Counted from the first letter of the stretch, positions 1 through 6,573 are shown. The stretch is DNA of 8,883 nt from JAEUOS01 sp031423955 (GCA_031423955.1 JANPGJ010000637.1:1-8883), one strand, 5' to 3'. The notes: generated from the letters alone by a model not told the origin. Made by a program: numbers and translations.

Positions 1-71
1 CCGGCATGACGGAGGCATCGACCACCCGCAGGCGTTCGATACCACGCACACCCGGTTGCGCATCGACCACC
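1..71. repeat. Direct repeat, left copy, of GMC 3'-coding sequence
   Basis: Positions 1-71 align without gaps to 2330-2400. The first 39 bases are identical, and scattered substitutions follow. Alignment is lost just past position 71. Both copies code for the same GMC segment in the same orientation. The exact 39-bp block is longer than protein conservation alone would usually give between paralogues. It may extend left of the window. Confidence 0.9.
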
Positions 72-142
72 GAAGGATAGGAAATCCAATGGGCTTTAGG
101 GGAGTAGTTGGCGCTATGGTTGGCGCCGCGTGCGGGCGTCAA
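1..142 (-). pseudogene. GMC oxidoreductase C-terminal remnant (runs off left edge)
   Basis: Read on the minus strand, the frame is open from a TGA at 143-145 to the window edge, 47 codons. Its last part reads VVDAQPGVRGIERLRVVDAS followed by VMP. This matches residues of about 490-512 of the intact GMC oxidoreductase at 2235-3866, the conserved segment just before the C-terminal FAD/substrate-domain asparagine. Upstream of this piece the frame reads GANHSANYSPKAHWISYPS. It lacks the HPLGTCRMG motif with the catalytic histidine that should stand there. The recognisable part is therefore short and joined to unrelated or decayed sequence. The true C-terminus would lie left of position 1, so it is unknown whether the 3' end is intact. 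I infer a remnant of a second GMC gene or a partial duplication of the neighbour. Homology of the segment is secure; its status as a pseudogene is likely but not proven. Confidence 0.65.
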
Positions 143-168
143 TCATCGATTTTGGGCCGGCATTGCAC

Positions 169-220
169 TGCCTGATGCCTCGGGAGTGGCCGCCGGCAGC
201 CACTCCCGAGGCATCAGGCA
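169..220. repeat. 22-bp perfect inverted repeat, 8-nt loop (terminator-like hairpin)
   Basis: The left arm is 169-190 and the right arm 199-220, perfectly complementary over 22 bp, with an 8-nt loop CGCCGGCA at 191-198. The arms hold GATGCCTCGGGAGTGG and its complement. The next pair outward (168/221) does not match. Neither side has a T-tract, so it is not a standard intrinsic terminator, although such a stem would be very stable as RNA or as single-stranded DNA. It lies in a stretch (143 to about 340) where I see no gene, upstream of the GMC remnant and the SMP-30 fragment. It could be a Rho-independent-like 3' end for a lost gene, a protein-binding palindrome, or a mobile-element trace. 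The structure is certain; the role is unknown. Confidence 0.93.
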
Positions 221-278
221 CGAGCCTCCGCTCCCGCCCTCACCTATGAGGCGATGCGCTGGTCGAACTTGATCTCCG

Positions 279-581
279 GTGCGGGCTGGGCTGACGAATC
301 CCATTCGCGACCGTTCTCCGCCTGTTCCGCCGCTGCTTTTCGGCGCCGGCGGCCCCGACGGCATGGCGGTGGGCGCGGCCAACGGCCGGGTGGTGGCGCA
401 TGTCAGCCTGGACCGCGCTTTCATGCTCAATCGGCGCGGCGAGGTCAGCCATATCGTGAAGAGTCCGGCAGGCTCGATCGTGACCAACGTCGCCTTTCGG
501 CCCGGTACATGCACGGCCTATTTCACCGAGTCGGAGTCGGGCCATGAGCTTGAAGCCAGCGCGCCGCCGCCGGCAGCATGA
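279..581 (+). pseudogene. SMP-30/gluconolactonase-like protein, C-terminal fragment
   Basis: The plus-strand frame reads GPDGMAVGAANGRVVAHVSL, then a SPAGSIVTNVAF segment and YFTESESGHELEA, ending in TGA at 579-581. This is the usual C-terminal blade pattern of SMP-30/LRE-like beta-propeller lactonases: GPDGMA, then GRxxAHxxxxxxxxxxxxGE, SPAG, TNVAF and TESxTG. Family members are about 290-310 residues and hydrolyse sugar lactones or related esters. Only about the last 75 residues are present, from about position 340 on. The residues in front (MRAGLTNPIRDRSPPV) do not look like the family, and a TGA at 270-272 closes the frame upstream. No Shine-Dalgarno site was seen at 279. I infer an N-terminally deleted, non-functional piece. 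It overlaps the following fragment by ATGA at 578-581. Confidence 0.65.
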
Positions 582-769
582 GCATGATGATCTCCGGCCC
601 AGAGGAATCGCTCGCGCGCTGCGAACCGGTGCTGAAGGCCATACGCGACAAGCGCTTCATCATCAGACATGAGCCGTTCGTCTACCTGATGGGGCGCGAC
701 GGCGAGTACCTCGGCTTCATGCCGCCGCGTACATCAGCCGAGCGGATGATCGAAATACCGCGGCCGCAT
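578..769 (+). pseudogene. SCO1/SenC-like copper-chaperone C-terminal fragment
   Basis: The frame starting at ATG 578 reads ISGPEESLARCEPVLKAIRD, then IIRHEPFVYLMGRDGEYLGF and TSAERMIEI. This resembles the C-terminal part of SCO1/SenC/PrrC thioredoxin-fold proteins: the TGxPEx helix, then the DHxxxxYLMGPDGxYLxxF strand with the metal-binding histidine (here H31) and a final AEEM helix. These proteins help assemble the CuA site of cytochrome oxidase. The CxxxC copper motif and the first two thirds of the fold are missing, and the frame is closed by TGA at 551-553. The frame stays open to 973, but after about 769 it turns into low-complexity Arg/Ser/Pro sequence antisense to the PEP-CTERM gene, so I do not count that part. 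Likely a remnant. Family assignment is moderate because the piece is short. Confidence 0.5.
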
Positions 770-788
770 CGGGTGCCCGCGAGGTCCG

Positions 789-1823
789 CTAGCGCCCGCT
801 CGCAGACGGCGCCGCGCTGGCCGCACGACGCCGGACGGCAATCCACAGACACCCTGTCAAGACCAACGCGACGACGGGCGGCTCAGGCGCCACGAGGTCG
901 GCCTGCGCCGCGTTCAGAAATGTCGCGACGACCGCGCCTTCCTGGGTGTCGAAAATCTGTCCCACCGCCATGACATACATTCCAGGGTCCGGTTCCAGAA
1001 AAGAATTCAACAGGTTCTCGCAACTCGCGGAAGATCCGCCCACGGCAGGTGGGCAGGGATAGTTGTCGGACGATCCAAGCAGGAAGTGGGGCAGGCCGGT
1101 GTCATACGATTCGCCGAGCAGGGCGCCGGTATCGAAGCCCAACATAAAAGTCTCGTCAACATTGCTGAAAAAGCGCAGATTGCGGACTTCAAACAGCGAA
1201 CCGGACGAACCATAGACCGAGGTGTCCAGATCATTGAATGACGAGTACTCCGGATCGAGCGTGTACTTGAAGCCGTTGACCGGTATCGGCTTGGATTCAT
1301 CGGCGTTGTCTTTCTCGCTCAGGACGCCACTTCGGAATACGGCCGATTTCGCCTGATATTTTCCCTTGGCGACATCGTTGGAGAAATCCTTGTTGTAGTT
1401 GATCGTCAACGTCACCACGTCACCTTGCTTGTAGGTCTGCACGGGAAGTGGCGGCAGAGCCGGCCCCTTGGGATCCGGCTTGGTGGGCAGCCGAAAGTCG
1501 ATGCGCCCGGGCTTGGCTTCGTTCTGACCCAATTTGGGTTGTGACGATGCGATATCCTCGGCCGGGACCGTGTAGTTGAACGTATCCTTGCCGCGCTTGA
1601 TCTCGATGGTGGCGGACGAAACCGTGTCCTTGTCCAGTTTGTCGATGAGCACGCGCACGTAGTTGCTGGGAAAGTTGTCGTTCGTCGGCTGGTACTTGGT
1701 CGTCAGAACCGCTACCGTTTTCTTGGTCATTTTGGCGTGCGCGTCCTCTGCGAACACACCGGCAACCAAGGCGGTCAAGCACAGATAAAGCGCCCACATA
1801 CCCGTTGCACACCGAACGGACAT
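789..1823 (-). CDS. Secreted PEP-CTERM sorting-signal protein, unknown function
   Basis: This encodes 344 residues. The N-terminus has a signal peptide: a hydrophobic stretch WALYLCLTALVAGVFA, then a likely cleavage after EDAHA at about residue 30. The C-terminus has a PEP-CTERM tripartite signal: APEP at about residue 312, a hydrophobic helix VVALVLTGCLWIAV, then RRR and a short Ser/Ala tail. Such proteins are processed by an exosortase (EpsH/XrtA type) and usually go to the surface or exopolysaccharide matrix. The exosortase is not in this window. I do not recognise the central domain. It is rich in Asp, Lys and Ser, and one Cys pair (CPPAVGGSSASC) could form a disulfide. ATG codons stand at both 1826 and 1823. 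GGAGGT at 1831-1836 is 4 nt from the first and 7 nt from the second, so I prefer 1823. A promoter lies just upstream. The reading frame is intact. Confidence 0.85.
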   Translation of the reverse strand: MSVRCATGMWALYLCLTALVAGVFAEDAHAKMTKKTVAVLTTKYQPTNDNFPSNYVRVLIDKLDKDTVSSATIEIKRGKDTFNYTVPAEDIASSQPKLGQNEAKPGRIDFRLPTKPDPKGPALPPLPVQTYKQGDVVTLTINYNKDFSNDVAKGKYQAKSAVFRSGVLSEKDNADESKPIPVNGFKYTLDPEYSSFNDLDTSVYGSSGSLFEVRNLRFFSNVDETFMLGFDTGALLGESYDTGLPHFLLGSSDNYPCPPAVGGSSASCENLLNSFLEPDPGMYVMAVGQIFDTQEGAVVATFLNAAQADLVAPEPPVVALVLTGCLWIAVRRRAASAAPSASGR

Positions 1824-1830
1824 CATCGCG

Positions 1831-1836
1831 ACCTCC
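1831..1836 (-). promoter_or_regulatory. Shine-Dalgarno site of the PEP-CTERM gene
   Basis: On the minus strand the site reads GGAGGT, a near-perfect anti-SD match. It is followed by CGCG and then ATGATG. The 7-nt spacing to the second ATG (1823) favours that codon over the ATG at 1826, though both are possible. Confidence 0.8.
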
Positions 1837-1860
1837 GTGCCCGCGACATGCGGCGAATTC

Positions 1861-1889
1861 AGTATGCGCCGGCGGAATCACACAGTCAA
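1861..1889 (-). promoter_or_regulatory. Sigma-70-type promoter for the PEP-CTERM gene
   Basis: On the minus strand a -35 box TTGACT (1884-1889, 5 of 6 to consensus) and a -10 box CATACT (1861-1866, 4 of 6) are separated by exactly 17 nt. Transcription would begin near 1853, giving a leader of about 30 nt that contains the GGAGGT site. A CAGT tetranucleotide is repeated three times directly upstream of the -35 box (about 1890-1903) and could be a regulator-binding site. This is prediction from sequence only. Confidence 0.6.
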
Positions 1890-2137
1890 GACTGACTGAC
1901 TGAGTCTCTTCCAACGAGATATGAGCGGCAGGTGCAGCACCGAAAATTGACCGCCGGATCGTCGCCGACATTGTCTTGGTGATGCCAGGTAGCGTGCGGC
2001 GTCAGCATCCGGTCGCCGGGACCGAACACCATGTCTTCGCCCTCGACCCAGGTGAAGTTCCGGGTGCCGGTCAGGCCGAAGCGGTTCGCCGCCGGCGAAT
2101 GCCGGTGCGGCGGCATCACCTCATTCGAATCGTTCAA
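1886..2137 (-). pseudogene. Gentisate-1,2-dioxygenase-type cupin fragment
   Basis: The minus-strand frame reads NDSNEVMPPHRHSPAANRFG, then FTWVEGEDMVFGPGDRMLTP and HATWHHQDN. This is the N-terminal cupin motif of gentisate 1,2-dioxygenase and 1-hydroxy-2-naphthoate dioxygenase-like proteins: PxHRHxxxAxRF holding the HxH iron ligands, then GDxxLTPxxTWHxH. These enzymes open aromatic rings and are about 340-390 residues long; only about 65 residues are recognisable. The frame is cut upstream by TAG at 2141-2143, leaving only a TTG as start. After VNF the frame changes to CCTCRSYLV and ends. A one-base shift there would read SVLHLPLIS, suggesting a frameshift. The decayed 3' end runs into the promoter of the PEP-CTERM gene. 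The homology is clear; a working protein is unlikely. Confidence 0.65.
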
Positions 2138-2234
2138 GCGCTAGGCGGTGTTCATGGTGGTCACGGTGGCGCGCCGGAGGCCGACACCGTGCACACCTGG
2201 TCACGTCGCGCGGGTCGGTGCGTGAAGGTCCCCG

Positions 2235-3866
2235 TCATGCGGGTGCCAAGGTCGTTCGACCGCGAATCAGGTCGGCGGCGCGTTCGGCGATCATGGTCAC
2301 TGCGGCGTTGATATTGCCGCCCACCATATCCGGCATGACGGAGGCATCGACCACCCGCAGGCGTTCGACACCGCGCACGCGCAATTGCGCATCGATCACC
2401 GCCAGCGCGTCTACATCCGGCCCCATCCTGCAGGTGCCGAGCGGATGATGAACGGTGATCGCCAGCGCGCGAATGTGGGCGTCGAGTTCGGCGTCGCTCT
2501 CTTTGCCCGCGCCTGGCGCCAGCTCTTTTTCGATGTAGGGCGCAAGTGCAGACGCCTGTGTGATCGCGCGCACCATGCGCAAGCCCGCTCGCAGGGTTTT
2601 CCAGTCGTGTTCGGCGGCCAGGAAATTTTGCCGGATGAGTGGCGCGCGCAGCGGGTCGGCTGAGGCCAGGTGCACTCTGCCACGGCTTTGCGGGCGCAAC
2701 ACCGCGACCAGCACCGAAAAGCCATCGGCAAAGGCTTTGCTGAATGGCGGCAGATACGGCGCGGCATTCAGTGGGCCGCCGTGGAACAGAAACTGCACAT
2801 CGGGAATCGGCAGGCTGTCCGCGGTTTTCAGGAATGCGGTCAGCGGCGCCGGCAAATCAGTGGCGAAACCGCGGCCGAGAAAATACGCGTTGAAGAGGTG
2901 CCTGGCGACCCGGTCGAGGCGCATGTTGCGCTGGAACGGGCCGGGTGTCTTGCGCCGATAGGCGAGCGGCGCCATCACATGATCCTGCAGATTGCGGCCG
3001 ACGCCGGGCAGTGCCGTGTGCGGCGTGATGCCGTGCGGGAGAAGCTCCTGCGGATCGCCGATGCCGGACAGCATCAGGAGCTGCGGCGAATTGATCACGC
3101 CGCCGGCAAGCAGCACCTCGCGCTCGCAGTGCGCCTCATGCAGTCGGCCGTCGCGCAGGTATTCGACGCCGACCGCCCGCGTGCCGTCGAACAATACGCG
3201 CGTCGCCTGTGCCTTGACCAGAATAGTCAGGTTGGCGCGCCGCAGCGCCGGGCGCAGGTAGGCGGTGGCGGCGCTGCAGCGCCGGCCGCCGCGCACCGCG
3301 CACTGCATGGTGCCGAAGCCGTGCTGCTGTTCGCCGTTGTAATCCGGCGTGACCGGATGCCCGCTGGCCAAGCCTGCTTCGACGAAGGCGCCGAACAGCG
3401 GGTCAGCGTAACGGTTGGTGCGAATCGTGATCGGTCCGTCGCCACCGCGCAGGTCGCCAGCCCCGCCTTCCCATGATTCCTGGCGTTTGAAATACGGCAG
3501 CGCGTGTGCGAATGACCATTCGGGCAAACCGGACGCCGCCCAGCGATCGTAGTCCGCCGGATTGCCGCGCACATAGGCCATGGCGTTGATCGAAGAGGAT
3601 CCACCGACGACCTTGCCGCGCGCGCATTCCACCGCGCGGCCGCCGACGCTGGCTTCGGGTTCGGCGAAGTAACCCCAGTCATGCAAGCGGTTCTGCAGGA
3701 TGCGGCCCCAGCCCAGCGGAATGTGAATCCAAGGGTCGCGGTCCCAGCCGCCGGCCTCGAGCAGAAGTACGCGAACGTTCGCGTCTTCGGTCAGCCGATT
3801 GGCCAGAACGCAGCCGGCGGAGCCGGCGCCGACAATGATGTAATCGTAGGCGGCGCGTGTGTTCAT
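2235..3866 (-). CDS. GMC-family FAD-dependent alcohol/choline dehydrogenase-like oxidoreductase
   Basis: This encodes 543 residues, full length for bacterial GMC alcohol dehydrogenases. The N-terminal Rossmann motif GAGSAG is at residues 13-18, with the ribose-binding Glu38 in LLLEAGG. GMC signature 1 is around GKVVGGSSSINAMAYVRG (about 84-101) and signature 2 around GGVINSPQLLMLSGIG. The catalytic histidine lies in VHHPLGTCRMG (H474) and the partner asparagine in VGGNINAAV (N518 or N520). The family oxidises primary alcohols, choline, polyethylene glycol ends or aromatic alcohols and passes electrons to oxygen or a quinone; the substrate cannot be told here. It is the last gene of the minus-strand catabolic set, 121 bp after the dioxygenase. 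I see no strong Shine-Dalgarno before ATG 3866, but the GAGSAG position supports this start. Its 3' part shares a 39-bp exact repeat with the left edge of the window. Confidence 0.93.
   Translation of the reverse strand: MNTRAAYDYIIVGAGSAGCVLANRLTEDANVRVLLLEAGGWDRDPWIHIPLGWGRILQNRLHDWGYFAEPEASVGGRAVECARGKVVGGSSSINAMAYVRGNPADYDRWAASGLPEWSFAHALPYFKRQESWEGGAGDLRGGDGPITIRTNRYADPLFGAFVEAGLASGHPVTPDYNGEQQHGFGTMQCAVRGGRRCSAATAYLRPALRRANLTILVKAQATRVLFDGTRAVGVEYLRDGRLHEAHCEREVLLAGGVINSPQLLMLSGIGDPQELLPHGITPHTALPGVGRNLQDHVMAPLAYRRKTPGPFQRNMRLDRVARHLFNAYFLGRGFATDLPAPLTAFLKTADSLPIPDVQFLFHGGPLNAAPYLPPFSKAFADGFSVLVAVLRPQSRGRVHLASADPLRAPLIRQNFLAAEHDWKTLRAGLRMVRAITQASALAPYIEKELAPGAGKESDAELDAHIRALAITVHHPLGTCRMGPDVDALAVIDAQLRVRGVERLRVVDASVMPDMVGGNINAAVTMIAERAADLIRGRTTLAPA
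2330..2400. repeat. Direct repeat, right copy, inside the intact GMC gene
   Basis: This is the partner of positions 1-71; the first 39 bases (2330-2368) are identical. It encodes the minus-strand peptide VIDAQLRVRGVERLRVVDAS and VMP of the intact oxidoreductase. Together the two copies bracket about 2.3 kb that contains mostly gene fragments. Confidence 0.9.
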
Positions 3867-3987
3867 GATGGATCGGCGTGGCTCGACACCCGTGGTCGTG
3901 CATTGTCACGCGGCACTGGGTTCGCAGGTACAACGCCGCTGTATGCGCGGCTCAACTGTGCATCGATCGAGGTTGTGGCGACATCGT

Positions 3988-4542
3988 TCAGGCCGCCTCG
4001 CGTAGCGCATGCCAAGAATGCCAGTCGCGACCCGGATGCACCGTGCCGCAAGCCGGGCAGCGACGCGCCGCCTCATCCAGTGCGTAGAACGCGTTGTATG
4101 TTTTCGGCAGGTCTTCGACGATGCTTTGCAACTGCACCTCGGAGCGATGCACCAGGGTCGCGCATCTCGCGCAATACCACTCGAACGCATCGATCACACC
4201 CAGCGCCCGGCTGCGTTCGATCACCGTGCACAAGCTGCCCGCTTCGGGGCGTTGCGGCGAATGCCGCACGTGGGCCGGCAGCAGGAACATGTCGCCTTCG
4301 CGCAACTCGATGTGCTCGAAACGGCCACGATCCCAGGTCAGCAGATGGGCATTGCCGCGAAACTGGTGAAAGTATTCCTCATACGGGTCATCGTGAAAAT
4401 CGGTGCGCTGGTTGGGGCCACCGACCACCGTGCAGATCAAGTCGGAGTTGGCCCAGATTTGCTGATTGCCGACCGGCGGTTTGAGCAGATGGGCGTTGGT
4501 GTCGATCCATTGGCCGAAGTTGATCGGCATGCCGTATTTCAT
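3988..4542 (-). CDS. 3-hydroxyanthranilate 3,4-dioxygenase-like cupin
   Basis: This encodes 184 residues. The family opens the ring of 3-hydroxyanthranilate with O2 to give 2-amino-3-carboxymuconate semialdehyde. The sequence carries LLKPPVGN, VVGGPNQRTDFHDDPYEEYF, LREGDMFLLPAHVRHSPQRP and VIER. The Fe(II) ligands are H50, E56 and H94; the substrate residues are R46, R98 and E109. This is the spacing of the Cupriavidus enzyme shifted by one. The rubredoxin-like second metal site of bacterial enzymes is present as CARC (124-127) and CPAC (162-165). A longer start at GTG 4575 overlaps the stop of the preceding gene. I prefer ATG 4542, which has GAGAGG 6 nt upstream and a family-like beginning. 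No other kynurenine or nitrobenzoate pathway gene is nearby, so the substrate may be a relative of 3-hydroxyanthranilate. It follows the receptor gene by 29 bp, in the same operon. Confidence 0.9.
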   Translation of the reverse strand: MKYGMPINFGQWIDTNAHLLKPPVGNQQIWANSDLICTVVGGPNQRTDFHDDPYEEYFHQFRGNAHLLTWDRGRFEHIELREGDMFLLPAHVRHSPQRPEAGSLCTVIERSRALGVIDAFEWYCARCATLVHRSEVQLQSIVEDLPKTYNAFYALDEAARRCPACGTVHPGRDWHSWHALREAA

Positions 4543-4548
4543 CGATAG

Positions 4549-4554
4549 CCTCTC
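4549..4554 (-). promoter_or_regulatory. Ribosome-binding site deciding the dioxygenase start
   Basis: On the minus strand GAGAGG stands 6 nt before ATG 4542. The site supports that codon as the start over the GTG at 4575, which would add 11 residues with no family resemblance. Confidence 0.7.
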
Positions 4555-4571
4555 GTTGGGATTGTCTGGCC

Positions 4572-5540
4572 TCACTCGACCTTGACGCCGGCGTCCTTGA
4601 TGATTCTGCTGTACTTGGCGATCTCGCTCTTGATGAACAGCATGAAGTCCTCCGGGCCGATGCCCGAGGGTTCGGAACCCAGGCGTGCCAGAGTCTCGCG
4701 CACATCCGGCCGCGCCAGGGCTTTTTGCACCTCACGATGCAACTGGGCCACGATGTCGGGTGGCGTTTTCGCCGGTGCCAGCAAGCCGAACCAGGCCAGG
4801 GTCTCATAGCCGGCCAGGCCGCTCTCGGCCAGGGTCGGTACCTCCGGCACCGATGCAGCGCGTCTGGCGCTGGTGACTGCCAGGGCCTTGAGTTTGCCCG
4901 CCTTGATCAGCGGAATCACGGTGGGGATATTGATGATCATCGCCTGCACTTGCCCCCCCGCCACGTCAGCCACGCCCGGCGCCGCGCCCCTGTAGGGCAC
5001 GTGCAGCAGATCGAGTTTTGCCATCGACTTGAGCAACTCGACCGACAGGTGCGACAGGCTGCCGTTGCCGGCCGAGGCGATGGTCACGCGGCCGGGCTGT
5101 TCCCGCGCGAGCCGGGCAAAATCTGCGTAGGTGGTGGCAGGCATGGCGGCATTGGTCACCAGCACATTGGCCGCGGTTGAGATCAACGCTACGGCAGCGA
5201 AGTCGTTGATGCTGTCATAGGGCAGGCGCGGGTAGAGGCCGGGCGTGACGCCGTGCGAACTGCCGTTGCCCAGAAACACCGTGTAGCCATCAGGGGACGC
5301 TTTGGCGACGCTGTCGGCAGCGATGCTGCCGCCTGCCCCCGGCTTGTTTTCGATCACCAATTGCTGGCCCAGTGATTCGCTCATTGCTTTCGCCAGCGTG
5401 CGCGCCAGCACGTCGGAGCCATCGCCAGCGGTGGCCGGCACCACGATCCGGATCGGCTTCACCGGGTACTGTGCGGTCGCCGCGGCGCTCGCAAAAAAGG
5501 TGACGAGAATGACGCTGCGAAAAAGCGGATGCAAGGGCAT
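4572..5540 (-). CDS. Bug-family (TctC-type) periplasmic substrate-binding receptor
   Basis: This encodes 322 residues, the usual length. There is an N-terminal signal peptide (RSVILVTFFASAAATA, cleaved before QYPVKPIR), then the Bug hallmarks: YPVKPIRIVVPATAGDGSDV, VIENKPGAGGSIAADSVAKA, SPDGYTVFLGN, LLHVPYRG, a GGQVQAM segment and KLKALAVTSARR. Bug receptors bind carboxylates, amino acids or aromatic acids in the periplasm and are very numerous in Bordetella, Cupriavidus and other Burkholderiales. Most of them, as here, have no TctA/TctB membrane genes next to them. Its place between a DapA-like enzyme and a ring-cleavage dioxygenase suggests that it captures the cluster's substrate or a related acid; this is inference. 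It follows the DapA-like gene by 64 bp and no strong Shine-Dalgarno is seen before ATG 5540. Confidence 0.93.
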   Translation of the reverse strand: MPLHPLFRSVILVTFFASAAATAQYPVKPIRIVVPATAGDGSDVLARTLAKAMSESLGQQLVIENKPGAGGSIAADSVAKASPDGYTVFLGNGSSHGVTPGLYPRLPYDSINDFAAVALISTAANVLVTNAAMPATTYADFARLAREQPGRVTIASAGNGSLSHLSVELLKSMAKLDLLHVPYRGAAPGVADVAGGQVQAMIINIPTVIPLIKAGKLKALAVTSARRAASVPEVPTLAESGLAGYETLAWFGLLAPAKTPPDIVAQLHREVQKALARPDVRETLARLGSEPSGIGPEDFMLFIKSEIAKYSRIIKDAGVKVE

Positions 5541-5604
5541 GGATGACGATCAGGATGTACGGAACAGGAACGCGCCGGATGGCGATGCGCTGACTGCCGG
5601 CGGA

Positions 5605-6573
5605 TCAGCCAAGTCGCAATCCGGAATCAGCCACCGCCTTGCGAATCACCGCCTTCTCGCCATCGGTCAGCGGCAACAAGGGCCGGCGCACGGTACCGCC
5701 GACCTGGTCGATCTGCTCCATCCAGTATTTGGTGTGCGCCTGCGGCGTGCCTTTGGGGCGCGAATTGCGAAACGCCGCGCGCACCGGGTTCAGGCTGTCG
5801 CGCACCTTGCGCGCTTCGTCCACCCGGCCGGCAAACGCCAGCGCGGTGTATTCGTTGATGCGCTGGTCGACCGCGGTCTGCATGGTGAACGGCGGGGTCG
5901 AGCACAGGTAGAGGCGCCAGCCGAGTTCGACGATGTTGTCGAACCATTCTTCCTCGGAGGCGGTGGAAACGATGATCCTGTCGCCGGCGATGCGGGTGAG
6001 CCGGGCGTACTTTTCGCGGTCCACGCTGTACTTGATGGCGACGATGTTGGGCAGGTCCGCAATGCGGGCGCACAGTTCCGGGCTCATCTCGTAGCCGCAA
6101 TCCGGGTGATTCCACAGTGCGATGCCGATCTCGAGCTGTTCGGACAGGTAGCGGTAGTACTCGTAGACCGTGTCGTCGATATCGCGGCCGAAATGCAATA
6201 CCGGGCTGTGCACCACGATGTAGTCGGCGCCAATGGTTTGCGAATGCCGTGCCAGATCGAGCACCACGTCGAGATTGGTGTCGGAACAGGAGGTGACGAT
6301 GCCGGCCTTGCCGCGCGCGGCTTCCACCGCCAACTCGAAGCTGCGCTTGCGCTCCGCCACCGACATCGAGAAAAACTCGCCCTGCTTGCCGCAGACGAAC
6401 AGGCCACCCAGTTTCAGGGTGTCGATCCAGTGCTTCAGGTTCGAGCGGAAGCCCGCTTCGTCAAAGCGAAACTGTGCGTCGAAGGGGGTGGCGGTGGCGG
6501 CCCACACGCCGCGGAAATGTTCGCGCGAGTATTCCTTGGCCTCGGCTTTGTCGTATTTCATCGTGACTGTCAT
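5605..6573 (-). CDS. DapA-superfamily (dihydrodipicolinate synthase-like) lyase/hydratase
   Basis: This encodes 322 residues forming a TIM-barrel class I aldolase-like enzyme. The Schiff-base lysine is K181 in NIVAIKYSVD. The barrel begins at about residue 21 with RGVWAATATPFD, after a 20-residue extension absent from E. coli DapA. Two catalytic motifs deviate. The GTTGE loop is CGKQGE (61-66), and the tyrosine of the usual LYNxP motif is tryptophan (W154 in IALWNHPDCGYE). It is therefore unlikely to be a true lysine-pathway DapA. Lyases, hydratase-aldolases and dehydratases of catabolic pathways use the same fold, and its product here is probably a keto-acid intermediate. The start at 6573 overlaps the stop of the upstream gene by ATGA and has GGAG 8 nt upstream, suggesting coupled translation. 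An upstream in-frame start at 6612 is less likely. Confidence 0.88.
   Translation of the reverse strand: MTVTMKYDKAEAKEYSREHFRGVWAATATPFDAQFRFDEAGFRSNLKHWIDTLKLGGLFVCGKQGEFFSMSVAERKRSFELAVEAARGKAGIVTSCSDTNLDVVLDLARHSQTIGADYIVVHSPVLHFGRDIDDTVYEYYRYLSEQLEIGIALWNHPDCGYEMSPELCARIADLPNIVAIKYSVDREKYARLTRIAGDRIIVSTASEEEWFDNIVELGWRLYLCSTPPFTMQTAVDQRINEYTALAFAGRVDEARKVRDSLNPVRAAFRNSRPKGTPQAHTKYWMEQIDQVGGTVRRPLLPLTDGEKAVIRKAVADSGLRLG

Noticed and set aside
770..973. Continuation of the SCO-like open frame
   Set aside because: It is low-complexity Arg/Ser/Pro sequence antisense to the PEP-CTERM C-terminus; not a real extension.
2138..2234. Short inverted repeats (CACGGTG / CACCGTG and relatives) behind the GMC gene as a terminator
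   Set aside because: The arms are only about 7 bp, loosely spaced and without a T-tract; too weak to call.
2670..3476. Long plus-strand open frame inside the GMC gene
   Set aside because: It is antisense to a gene with full GMC motifs and shows no family features; high-GC DNA commonly gives such shadows.
3867..3987. Possible promoter (TTGAGC, 17 nt, TGTACC) before the GMC gene on the minus strand
   Set aside because: The -10 box matches only 3 of 6 and the region is GC-rich; such matches occur by chance. I see nothing else in this 121-bp gap.
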